Shown here one piece after another: positions 54,441 through 64,000 of a stretch of 64,000 nt of DNA. A model generated the notes under the pieces. The model saw only the letters and a program-made list of their open reading frames with translations, made no database searches and was not told the DNA's origin. Origin of the DNA: Sternotherus odoratus (taxonomy: Eukaryota; Chordata; Testudines; Kinosternidae). Made by a program: the position numbers and the translations under genes. The stretch lies in the NCBI GenBank assembly GCA_032164245.1, contig JAVMKO010000010.1:29958189-30022188 (forward strand). Direction: 5' to 3'. The first letter of the stretch is position 1; the number at the start of each line of letters is the position of its first letter.

Positions 54441-57290
54441 TCTATACACAGACATACTGCCTGTCCAGGGCCTCAGAGGGGCAGGTGAATGGGTTAGTCA
54501 GACAGCCATGGATTCCAAGCAGGGCCCAGAAATAACTGGGGTCTGTTAGCCTCCGTGGAAACCAGCCCGGACCCCACACAAGAAAGGAGCTACCCGCCAG
54601 AGACTGGGAGTGTCTTAAGAGTAAAGTAAACCGGCTGAGGGAAATCTTCAGGGACTCTAGACTTGTAGGGAGGCAGCCCTAGTGTCAAGTGTGCCTTTTC
54701 TGCTATCCCTGTGTAAATTTTCCCCAAATCTGGTCAAGTTGTAAGCCTTTGAAAAATTGCAGTTTGTGCATTTACAGGAGAGACTTGTTAGAGTTAGGTC
54801 TCTAAATATTCAGGCAGTACCAGGATGCTCCAACCTGGGATGAACAGGACTCTTCCTGGCAGCCAGAGGGTACTTATCTGGGTATAGGCACTGAGAACAG
54901 GGAGACAATTGCTCCTGTGTTCTCAGTGCTCCTCCTGCTGGTGCCCAATCAGAGAGGAGAAGGAAACTGCATGACTCAAATGCAGGGAGTGTGGGGCCAG
55001 AGGCGTTCAGAAGAGGGTAGAGTGCATGAGCGGGTTAGCTGAGGTATATGGCAAGGAGCAAAAGGATTTCTGAACACACTCTGCTTTGTGGCTCCTGGGT
55101 GCAGTTATAGGTTCTTAGTCTCATCTTTCCTCTGTTGGTACGTAGCTGTAAAATCCACTGAGAACATCTCATCTCTTTCTAGTGGCTTGTCCACATAGAG
55201 GAAAGCAGCCTACTAGAGCTACTAGTTACACTATTAAATTGAGTGGTAGAGATCTATGCTGTGCATCTGAGGATCTGGACCCTGCTGATGACCCAAATTA
55301 GGCATCAGTATAGTTTCACATGATTGCACTTGTTGTTTCCCTGGTTTGTTTCTTTAAAAGGTGGGAAACTACTATTTATCTGACTATATTACTTTAACAA
55401 TTTGTGATTAAAGACCATCGTAATGCATATGCACAAGGGAGCTGATTTAGTTGCAGGTTTTTAACTGCAATGTAGATGTACACTAAGGCATCATGTAGGA
55501 TGGAAGCTTCATTTTTGTTCCGCTAAAACTTCAAACATCCATGGAACATGCTTGGACACAATATTTCAGTCCTTGCAAAAGTTGATGTTTCTCTAAATAG
55601 TGTGACATATATGAAGCAAGATATTTTCTACTTTTTTCCCTCTCTTCCCCTTCATGCTGTCCCTCCCTGTCCTATTCTCTAGCTATTTTGGAGAGTGGAA
55701 GGCTAGCACTTATTGCTGCGTTGCTATATATTCTTTTATCTAGTGTGTTTTTCCTAGATGGTCAAAGGCACTGCACTTCACAGTGGAGTCAGGGAATGCA
55801 TTAATTTTACAATTCAGGATCTCTCAAATTCCTTGTACCTTTGTGTTGTAATGGAAAATCTAAAGAACATATAAAAGGGCCTCTTGTGTGGGCTGGAGTT
55901 AACTAAAACTCCTCATATTCATAAAATGTGAATACAGGAAATTGAAATGAATGTCTGAACACCTCCTGGAACTATAACACCATCACAGCAACTGCAAGAG
56001 CAAGTTCTCAGAACCCCTGAGGGGTATAAGTAATTTCATAGCTCTATTTGGAGTCACTGTTACCATGATATAACTCAGGTGTGTGCAAGACTATTTCACA
56101 GTTCTTCTGTGGTGTTCGTGTGTTTAGAAATACATCCTAATGTCCTCCTTCCCTCCTTCAGAATCTTTTTTGATGTAAAATTCTGCTAAAATAACAAAAG
56201 TATCCTGATATTAAACTTAACAAGAAAAATCTAAACAGTCAGTTATTGAGATATGAGGTGTCTCACCCAGTCAACCTACAGCTATAAGATCTAGCCCAAA
56301 TTTTCTGAGAATTTGGGATCAATATATTTAAAAAACAAACAACTCCATGACACTAAATGAACATTGACTTGGACAAATCCGATGATAGACAGAAAGGTAC
56401 ATTCTCTCACCTGAAAAATGGCTTGACAAGCAGCTAGAATACCGCAGGAGGAAAGCTGACAATGATTGTTTCAGAGGAGAAGTTTTGGGCACAGGAAGTG
56501 AGGGGAAGGTTTCTAACTGTGGCCAGAGTTTCTCATAAGTGTGTTTTAGCAGGAAAGGCTCTCAGAATATAGCTTCCTCTTTGGTTTTGAGCTGTTAACT
56601 GGGTGTTTCCTCTTAGACGCGTCAGACATTTAGTGCAGCCACTTGTGCTGCTTACTGGTTAATACCAATTAAAACAACTATCTAATTCTAATGCCTTTCA
56701 GAAGTAGCTGCATTCCTTCTGGAAAAGTGGCTTTTTTTTTTTTTTTTTTGGGTCAACTTTTCAAGCCCTTGAAACAGAATATGGGGGGGTTACTCACAAG
56801 AGATGTCTGTTCTTCAGGCATGATGGTCTGGGCTGCCTCCTTTGGGAGAAGGATTAAGGACTCTTAAGTGGAGAGCTCATCTGCAGTAGGAGGCAAATGT
56901 AAAGTTGTAGTAATCTTTCTGATGCCTGTGCTGCTAGTAGAAAAATGAATATGGTGCATGGTACAAACAGGTTCCATATGGCCTAGAGAAATCAAACTTT
57001 ATTAAGTATTAATTTCCAACTCCTACCAAGTGCACGTAGCAGGGAAAATGTTAATGACTTATCTGTTGGCAAGCCAGTCTATTGGAATCTGTGTAATTGC
57101 TAACCTGTAAATGGCTCTTTCAGTACGTCTCTTCCTCACCCCCACCCCACCCCCCAACACACACAGGTGTCAGGCTTCTACCTCGCCATGAGTGGAATTC
57201 TGCAAGTTGTCCACACTGACCATGACTGGGTTATAGCCCCCTGGGTATCAACAGTGACTGATTCAGCAGATCCACCAGGGTTTATCCTTT
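54441..57290. other. Intronic sequence, nothing recognised
   Basis: No exon or assigned repeat; poly-T at 56731-56750. Confidence 0.4.
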
Positions 57291-57299
57291 GGGAGCCTG

Positions 57300-57422
57300 T
57301 AGGGTGCCCAGATAGCAAGTGTGAAAAATCGGGACGGGGGTGGGGGATAATAGGCACTTATATAAGAAAAAGCCCCAAATACCAGGACTGTTCCTATAAA
57401 ATCGGGACATCTGGTCACCCTA
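57300..57422. mobile_element. Short hAT MITE, perfect 8-bp TSD
   Basis: Flanks GGAGCCTG at 57292-57299 and 57423-57430. Ends TAGGGTGCCCAGATAGCAAG and CGGGACATCTGGTCACCCTA. 123 bp; inside, AAAATCGGGACGGGGG faces TAAAATCGGGAC. Same terminal family as 22502-26770. Confidence 0.92.
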
Positions 57423-58204
57423 GGAGCCTGTGACCGTATATATTTGATTTGAAATAGAAACAGCTTCTTCAAAACAAAGCCTGGCTTATTTTGGCCAAAA
57501 TGTACACAGCACTTAGAGGTGGGTTTTAAAAGAACAGACCTACAAGTGTATTCCCTTACCTAAACTTAACCTCCTATGCCCATCTCAAGCAGGTTTGTCT
57601 TATTCCATGTCTCTGAGTTGGGGGATACAGCTTACACTGCTTGCAGTCTTCTCCCTGGCTCTGACTGATATACCCTGGCCAGTCTCTTTGAGCTCACCCA
57701 AAAATAATGCCTCTCTTTTCTAGGGCCTATGTGGTTTTATAAATCTTCTTTGATCCCAGGTTTAGCCTTGGGAAGAGTAAAATATCCTAGGATGGATGGA
57801 GCCAGCGAGGTAAATTCTCCTGCCATTTGATGGCCCAACCATCATTGCGTTAATTCCTTTAAAGCTGTGTATGTAAGGCTGACTTTCTGCCATGGCTTTA
57901 TCTCACATGCTGAGTTCTGTAACACCCCCTTCTGTAGCTTCCTCTGATTTAGCACTGTGCATTGAGGCAGGTCGTAGTACAAAATTGGCCAGAGAAGTTG
58001 AGTCTCACATAAGTAATATGGACACTTTTCATCACACCACCTTTATACATTGTTCTGACTGCTGGGGAATTTGTGGCTTACTAACCTTGCTGATTTTAAG
58101 GAAGGTGGTGGCGACCCTTATCGGGGGAGCTAGTGTCTCAGATTGGCGTAGGAGGGAAACCCTGGAAATAGCCAGACTGGATGGGAAAGAATGGCATTGT
58201 GGTT

Positions 58205-58425
58205 GACGTGTCAACTGGGATTCAGTTCCCAATTTTGTTGCAGCCTTTCTGCATGACCCAGAGCAAGTAGTTTTACTTGATGTCTGTTTCTCTTTCCATA
58301 AATGAGGTTACTTACATACCTCACAGGACCGTTGAGACAGAATTTGAGCTGCTCCAGAGGGAATGTGTTCTTGAATTTGCTAAGTATTTTGTACTATTCC
58401 GAAAGAGGGGGTAAGGTAAGAGATA
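58205..58425 (+). repeat. MIR-like CORE-SINE
   Basis: AACTGGGATTCAGTTCCCAA, CTGCATGACCCAGAGCAAGT, TTTCTCTTTCCATAAATGAG and ACATACCTCACAGGACCGTT follow the forward MIR order from B box through CORE to tail. Confidence 0.7.
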
Positions 58426-58469
58426 AATGTTCAGTTATGGGCAACACATGATAAGATTTCCATACCTGT

Positions 58470-59683
58470 TGTGCTGGGTTCAGTCACGGAGACCCCCTTG
58501 GGACTGTCACTTGATGTGCTCTGAGCCTGTTTTCTTTGTCATCTTGGGACTCTAGAACCCTGCCTTGTTGAACCAGACACGCTAGCCTGTTGCAGCACAG
58601 ACCCAGGTCTTGTCCATTACCCCAAAGCTGCAGGTTTTAACCAAAAACTGCTCAACAAGTCCCCTATCTCCAGCACCCAGACCACCCAGCTCCCAATGGG
58701 ATCCATACCCCAGATAAATCAATTTTACTCTCTATAAAGCTTATACAGGATAAACTCCTAAATTGTCTGCTCCCCTATAACACTGATAGAAAGAGATGCA
58801 CAGCTGTTTTCTCCAGGTATTAATCACTTACTCTGGGTTTACTAATAAACAAAAGTGATTTTATTAAGTATAAAAAATAGGATTTAAGTGGTGTTAAGTA
58901 ATAACCGAGAGAACCAAGTAAGTTATCAAACAAAATAAAATAAAATATGCAAGTCTTAAGCCTAATACATTAAGAAACTGAGTACAGGTAAATTTAATCT
59001 GAATACAGATGTTCCAATAAGTTTTTCACAGACTAAACTTCCTAGTTTGGCCCCTTGGTATAGTTCCTGTTAATTTCAGCTGAGGTGGTAACTAGAGATT
59101 TCTTATGATTGGCAGCCCCCTTTGTTCTGTTCCACCCCCTTTTATATCTTTGGCACAAGGCAGGAATCTTGTCTCTGGGTTCTTACCCCTCCTAAATGGA
59201 AAAGCACCAGGTTTAAGATGGATTCTAGTACCAGGTTACATGGTCACATGTCCTGTGAGATCCCAAGCCTCGATTCTTCCTGGCCTGGCTCACAGGAAGG
59301 CTTACAAGTAAACAGAGCCGTTTACAACCGATTGTCCTAGTCAATGGGAGCCATCAAGATTCTAAACCACCATTGATGCATAATTTGCATAATTACAATA
59401 GGATTTCCGAGTAAAACTTCATATTTCTTGCTACAGATAGAAGAACGATACATTTATACAAATAGGATGAACACACTCAGTAGATGACAAGCCTTGTAAT
59501 GATGCCTTACTAATCGAATAGCCTTGCTAATCTTAAATCTTGTAATGATACCTTATGATACCTTTTGCATAAATCATTCCAGTTGCATTATGTTTGCACT
59601 CATAAGCATATTTCCATAAACATATGGAGTTACACCTGTCTAGTAGGGATTAAATAATTTGGAAGTTGTTCCAAGCTGTCACA
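58470..59683 (-). mobile_element. Long solo LTR, about 1.2 kb
   Basis: TGTGCTGGGTTCAGTCACGG to TTCCAAGCTGTCACA. On the minus strand it has a TATAAAAGGGGG box (about 59140-59152) and AATAAAATC (about 58857-58866), as in an LTR. Matches in style a dispersed turtle ERV LTR. No target duplication was found, and the exact left end could be 3 bases earlier. Confidence 0.7.
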
Positions 59684-59929
59684 CTTCAATCCCTGACTCT
59701 GGGAGCTGCTTTCATCCTTGGATCTAATTGGGACCAGAGAGAGGCAGAAAGGGGCTTTTTATTCTCTCATAATCACTTTTATTTCTCTTTTAAAAGGGGG
59801 GGGGGGGAGTAAAGACAGCAGAAATTATACTTTTTATTCCTCCTTTCTGCAGTAACACCACACCGTATGCTGCTGCTCATAGGCTTGTTCCCTGCCCCCA
59901 CTAGTAATAGTAGGGCTAAATCTTAGTCC

Positions 59930-60296
59930 TTCGTCTACACTACTGGATTAGGTCAATGTAAAATGCCTTGCATTGATCTTAAACAGCGGATGCAAATGCT
60001 TTTCTGTGCTGATTTAGTAACACCTCTCCCCCCCCACCCCAGGCATAGGGTCACTGTCCATGGAATTAGGTCGACACACTATTCAGTCTACACACTATGA
60101 TGCTTACATCGATTGTTACTGACTTTCAGGATTGTCTCACAATGCCCAACACTGATAATAGAGTCCATTCAAACGTTCCTGGTGAGAATGTGCACTGCTA
60201 AGTGCACATGCGCACACGTGATATTTAATAACTCTGGTGGCTATATGCCAATGTAAATTGGGTCAACATAATTTGGTAGCATAGACAATGCCTTAA
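59930..60296. mobile_element. Old MITE with TCGTCTACACTAC end
   Basis: Left CCTTCGTCTACACTACTGGA and right TTGGTAGCATAGACAATGCC are loosely inverted; GGTCAATGTAAAATGCC faces GCCAATGTAAATTGGGTC inside. Diverged; borders approximate. Confidence 0.5.
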
Positions 60297-60484
60297 AAAG
60301 TCCGTGTGCTCAGAAGCTCTAGATAGCCATGTCAGAAATGACCAGATTCTTTAGAAGTTTAACTACAGCTATTGGGTCTTTTAGAAATGTTCCTACAGGA
60401 GAGTGCTCTCTTACAATAAAATTCACTTTTTTACAATAAAAGTTTAAATGTTGGCTCAGTTATTCCTGAGTTTTAGTGCTATTA

Positions 60485-60487
<3 letters not shown>

Positions 60488-60528
<41 letters not shown>
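60488..60528. repeat. (GT)n microsatellite
   Basis: About 20 uninterrupted GT units. A likely length polymorphism. Confidence 0.97.
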
Positions 60529-60530
<2 letters not shown>

Positions 60531-60950
60531 GGCCCTCTCAGAGGTCCAGAGAGGCCCAGGCCACTTCCAGCTTTTGAGGCCCCTAGCTATAATAAAAATT
60601 AAAAATAACAATCCGTGGTCTAATCTTGTGCTATCAGAACCAATATATTTTAATTAATATTTATGAACATTTTAACTTTTTAATATGACAATCTAGATCA
60701 GTCATCTTGTCAGCCAAGACTCCCCAAAAAATCACTGTCTTGATACTGAGTGAGAAACAAGTGCTTTATGCCATTGGAAAACCTGGATTTTCAGCTCCAG
60801 TGTGATAAGTTATGTAAGTGTTTCTAGCTTGGCTAATCAAAAGGCCTAGTATCTTTAAAATGGTTGCCAATTCCAGGACTAGTGATGTAAATAAATATAT
60901 AATTACTAATCACCATAGCATCTAGACACCAAAATAATCTAATTGATGTA

Positions 60951-61253
60951 CAGTAGACTCTCAATTATCCAGGATTGGGTTAACCAGAATGTGGATTAAC
61001 CAGGATGTCAAAAAAAAATAAAATGCGTAACTCGCAGGGCCAGTTCTGGCTGTGTTGGCACCCCAAGAACACACCAAAAAAAAACAACTCACCAGGGCAC
61101 AAGGCAGCCAGTGAACCAACACCCCGTTCCCCTGGTGCAGGGTAGCTGGTGAACCAACCTCCCCCTCCATATTTCCTATGGATGGTGATTATCCGGGATT
61201 TTATTAACCAGGATTAATTTTTTCCCTACTATTCCGGATAATCGAGTCTACTG
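60951..61253. mobile_element. Tigger/pogo-like MITE
   Basis: Ends CAGTAGACTCTCAATTATCC and GGATAATCGAGTCTACTG, flanked by TA (60949-60950, 61254-61255). Inner pair GGTTAACCAGAATGTGGATT and TTATTAACCAGGATTAATT. 303 bp, non-coding. Confidence 0.88.
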
Positions 61254-61514
61254 TATCCGCCTTGTCCTGACTGATCTCTTCTACACCCTTCATGAGGCTG
61301 GCTTTCCTCCTTAGGGATTCTCCTTAGAGGGAAATACTTAAAGGGAATCGGGGCTTTCTGGCCTAAAAATAGCTGCTTCTACTGCAGGAAAACCTGTGTA
61401 AACAGATACCTTGTTTTGTACTCTGAAAATGGCAGGAAAACTCTTCCTAATATTTTGTAGAAGGGAGAGCTACGTCTGACTGCAATTTAGTACATTATCT
61501 CCAGCTGCTGCAGG

Positions 61515-61618
61515 TAGGGTTACCAAGTTTGGTTGGCCATATTCCTGAGGGTTTTGTCACATGACCTATAATCTTTAATTAAAGACCCCAGGACAATCCT
61601 GGAGAGTTGGCAACCCTA
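61515..61618. mobile_element. Short hAT MITE, TAGGGT ends
   Basis: Flanks GCTGCAGG (61507-61514) and TCTGCAGG (61619-61626), 7 of 8. Ends TAGGGTTACCAAGTTTGG and GAGTTGGCAACCCTA. 104 bp with an inner CCCCAGGACAATCCTGG palindrome. Confidence 0.85.
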
Positions 61619-62138
61619 TCTGCAGGCTTCATCTTCTGTATTATAGTGCATAGTCCTCATACAGCAAATATATAATCCGCAATCCCTGCTTCTTTGGCTA
61701 TTTCATGTTTGTTTGAGGACTTGGAAAGGAGGAAGGAAGGAAACATTTCATGATTTTATTTTTTTATTTTTTAAAGTGGGTGTTTGTGAGTTGCTCAGAG
61801 GTTTGGAATGTTAGTAAAAGTGTAATGATAAGCGGCAAAATTAATGCCACTATTCCTCATCTGCAGAAATAAAGGAATTTATTCTATGCAGAGAAGTGGG
61901 GAAAAAGCATAGATCTCCTCCCTCTTTTTACCCCCTCCCACACCTGACCCTCCTCTTCCCCTTCATCTACCATCAGCAGCCTGATATGAGCTATGAATAC
62001 CTACATCTGCCCCCTATGAATCTGAATGAGTGCTGTGACCTGGTGCAAATTTGAGTGGTGTGGCAATCCCTGTGCCGGGTTGCAACACCACCCAGTCTCA
62101 TTGTTGCTAAGGTTTGCGCAGCCAAAAGGTGGTTGGAC

Positions 62139-63060
62139 CACTGGTGGATTAACCTATAAGCAATAAAAGCACGTGCTTTGGGCCCCAAGAGAAAAGGGGC
62201 CCCAAGCAACAACAAAAAATGGTTACAAAATTACAAGTTTGCACGGCCTTAAATTAAAAAAAGTCTCAATTAACGTCTTGGGCCTGAGCCCGGGGCCTCA
62301 GGGCCCCTTGTGCCTGGCTATATAAAGCTCATCATTTTTTATTTTTTTTTATTTAAATGCAACATTGTGATTTTAAACAAATCCCCCAGTGTTGCGTCGA
62401 CTACACTTTTTCCCCCAGACTTCCCTCGCATCAATAAAAGCCTCACGGTATCCAAACAATAATTTTTAAAAATCCAGTTTTAAAAAAAAATCCAATTTTG
62501 AGTTTTTTCAGCAAGATTTTGGAAGCTTTAGAATGTGTAGCTGATGACCAGTCACAGAAGGGAGACAGTAGACGGGAAGCAGACAACATTGCAAACAAGA
62601 TGCTAGAGCTAGAATTTGTTTTTATGCTCATCCTGTGGGATGACATTTTGCAAGAATTTTACAGAACAAGTCAAGCTCTGCAAAACGTGGATGTGGTCTT
62701 AAAGACCTGTGCAGATTTATACATGTCCTTAGCTGAAAAACTGCGGTCTAAGCAAGATGATTTTGAAAGAATTGAGAAGCTTTCAAAAGAAATGCTACCA
62801 GAGGGGAGTGATTACAAAACATCTCACACTCAAAAAACGTATTAGAAAGACGCTGCCCAATGATGGAAATGCACCAGAAGTAGAGCTGACCTCTAGAGAA
62901 AAATTCCGCATTGCCACCTATAATGTAATCATTGATCAGTTAGAAACCCAAATGAGAAGAAGGGGAGAAATATATGTTGATATTGCAGACATATTTTCTT
63001 TCTTAAGTGATGTCCCAAATAACATCATTTCATCTGCTGAAAAAGAAAGATACACGCCGG
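62139..63060 (+). mobile_element. hAT (Zaphod/Tip100-like) relic
   Basis: Left end CACTGGTGGATTAACCTATA followed by GTGCTTTGGGCCCC, typical of this hAT group as I recall it. Then non-coding A/T-rich sequence and, from about 62498, transposase coding. The right end was not found; a Harbinger element begins soon after. Confidence 0.6.
62470..63060 (+). pseudogene. hAT transposase fragment (ZMYM1-like)
   Basis: First frame: ILEALECVADDQSQKGDSRR, EADNIANKMLELEFVFMLIL, WDDILQEFYRTSQALQNVDV, CADLYMSLAEKL (62510-62800). After a frameshift near 62810-62830: RIRKTLPNDGNAPEVELTSR, EKFRIATYNVIIDQLETQMR and IADIFSFLSDV (to about 63020). This is the region between the DUF4371-like core and the hAT dimerisation domain in ZMYM1-like/Zaphod transposases. 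The shift and the missing DDE core and C-terminus mark it as dead. Confidence 0.7.
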
Positions 63061-63421
63061 CCATGGTTACACTTACAGGATTCTAGCGCTTTTGGTTATA
63101 GCGCATCCCATATACAGCAATAGGTATTGCGCTAGAGCATGTGCATATTTACACCCGCCAGCGCTAGAGCATGGCCACATTTGCACTGCTTCAGGTGGCA
63201 TTGGGAGTAGGGCAGGTATCCCACAGAGCACCTCTTCCCAATCTGGCGCAATGCCTGGTGGGCAGGGGGCGTCACTTTGCGGGCATTCTTCATCCTGTTC
63301 CAACTCCCCATGATGCTTTGTGTCATATCCCAGCAATCCCTGTGTTTCCATCCACCTCAGGCGCAATCTTTCAATGGTTTCAGCAAGGCGTGCTCAGTCA
63401 TCCGTTTTTTCGTGTGTCGTA
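63061..63421. other. Probable 5' non-coding part of the Harbinger element
   Basis: GCGCTAGAGCATG occurs twice (about 63131 and 63170), within a run of GCGCTAG-type words (also at 63085). Otherwise no coding capacity was recognised. The element start could not be fixed. Confidence 0.4.
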
Positions 63422-64000
63422 ATGGATAGCGAACTGCTGAGGAGCATGCTGGTGAGTGTCGCCAGCACAACTCTCTGTGCGGTGGAGTTCATTCTTGACA
63501 TGGAACATGATAGTGGTGATGGGTCTGAAGACAAGCTTGAGCCGAGGAACACATTGGACACTAAACTGATCGTCACTGTAACGGACATGCTCACGACTGT
63601 GGAACGCCGCTTCTGGGCACGGGAAACGAGCACTGAATGGTGGGATCACAGCGCAAGTACACCAGATTGAGAGCTGCCATCCCCGTGGAGAAGCTGGTGG
63701 CTATAGCACTCTGGAAGCTGGCCACCCCAGACAACTACTGATCGGTGGCCAACCACTTTGGTGTGGGAAAGTCAACCGTTGGAGTCGTGTTGATGTAAGT
63801 GTGCAGGGCCATTAATAGCCTCCTGCTACGAAAAATCGTGACTCTTGGTGATGTGTGTGACATCATGGCTGGCTTTGAACAGATGGGTTTCCCTAACTGT
63901 GGAGGGGCGATTGATGGGACCCATATACCTATTCTGGCGCCCGCCCACCTAGCAGACGAGTACATTAACCAAAAGGGGTACTTCTCCATGGTTCTTCAGG
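63422..64000 (+). pseudogene. Harbinger (PIF) transposase, HARBI1-like, partial
   Basis: Frame 63422-about 63650 starts MDSELLRSMLVSVASTTLCA and reaches VERRFWARETSTEWWDH. The frame then continues from about 63653 as YTRLRAAIPVEKLVAIALWK, NHFGVGKSTVGVVLM, VCRAINSLLLRKIVTLGDV and MGFPNCGGAIDGTHIPILAP, to the window end. A short internal piece between WWDH and YTRL seems deleted compared with turtle relatives. In-frame stops: TGA after ATPDNY (about 63737) and TAA after VVLM (about 63796), both compatible with CpG/CAA decay. The first catalytic Asp lies in AIDGTH. An element relic, not the host HARBI1 gene. Confidence 0.85.

Larger units (their letters stand above)
49583..64000 (+). other. UBE2Q2: UBE2Q2 intron 2 (runs off the window)
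   Basis: Begins at the GTGAGG donor after exon 2. No continuation of the protein was recognised in any frame to 64000, so the intron is at least 14.4 kb, or a short exon was missed. It carries a fold-back hAT, a nested MITE/hAT, a long LTR and, at the right edge, hAT and Harbinger transposase relics. Confidence 0.75.

Noticed and set aside
62498..62845. Host ZMYM1-like gene exon
   Set aside because: A frameshift follows, no splice signals frame it, and hAT end sequence lies upstream, so a transposon relic explains it better.
63422..64000. Host HARBI1 gene
   Set aside because: In-frame stops and an internal deletion; the sequence matches multi-copy Harbinger transposases rather than a conserved single-copy gene.
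1..64000. CRISPR array, bacterial operon or phage system
   Set aside because: No regularly spaced short direct repeats, no ribosome binding site-linked gene strings; all signs are of vertebrate nuclear DNA.

Overview
The window reads as vertebrate nuclear DNA, most likely from a turtle. This is an inference from the repeats: CR1 LINEs, a tRNA-derived SINE with a CR1-like tail, degraded DIRS-type and ERV-type elements, and very many hAT, Tigger and Harbinger relics. CDS is sparse, introns are long and a CpG-rich promoter is present; nothing looks prokaryotic.

Only one host gene can be supported: the 5' part of UBE2Q2, plus strand, a ubiquitin-conjugating E2 enzyme. Coding exon 1 is at 27989-28174, inside a CpG island, and opens with [10 protein letters not shown]. 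Coding exon 2 is at 49478-49582 and begins [11 protein letters not shown]. Both junctions are phase 0 with GT/AG signals. Intron 1 is 21,303 bp. Intron 2 starts at 49583 and no exon 3 was found before 64000, so the catalytic UBC domain lies outside the window. A 13-codon upstream ORF overlaps the start codon out of frame.

The 5' flank (1-27500) is a transposon graveyard: a hAT end (1-255); a CR1 with a hAT inside it (757-1990); a fold-back hAT (about 2282-3600); a solo LTR (4849-5539); a LINE reverse transcriptase relic split by a SINE (about 5890-6460); a perfect 78-bp inverted repeat (9381-9543); a DIRS relic (about 10022-14600) broken by two LTR-like insertions and a LINE tail; a second copy of the first LTR at 14615-15346; a 191-bp direct duplication (16629 and 17278); and a 4.27-kb hAT insertion (22502-26770) carrying a SINE piece and an LTR retrotransposon. 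A degenerate GT-rich minisatellite leads into the promoter.

Intron 1 holds several hAT elements with clear 8-bp target duplications, a second inverted-repeat element, a CR1 whose reverse transcriptase frame has one stop, a solo LTR (39079-39864) and a Tigger-like MITE with a GC-rich core. Intron 2 holds a second fold-back hAT (51970-53448), a hAT nested in another MITE, a minisatellite-bearing repeat (53738-54440), a long LTR (58470-59683) and, at the right edge, relics of a hAT transposase and a HARBI1-like Harbinger transposase running off the end.

Many element boundaries are fixed by target-site duplications read directly in the sequence. Family names come from memory of repeat families and were not checked by search.
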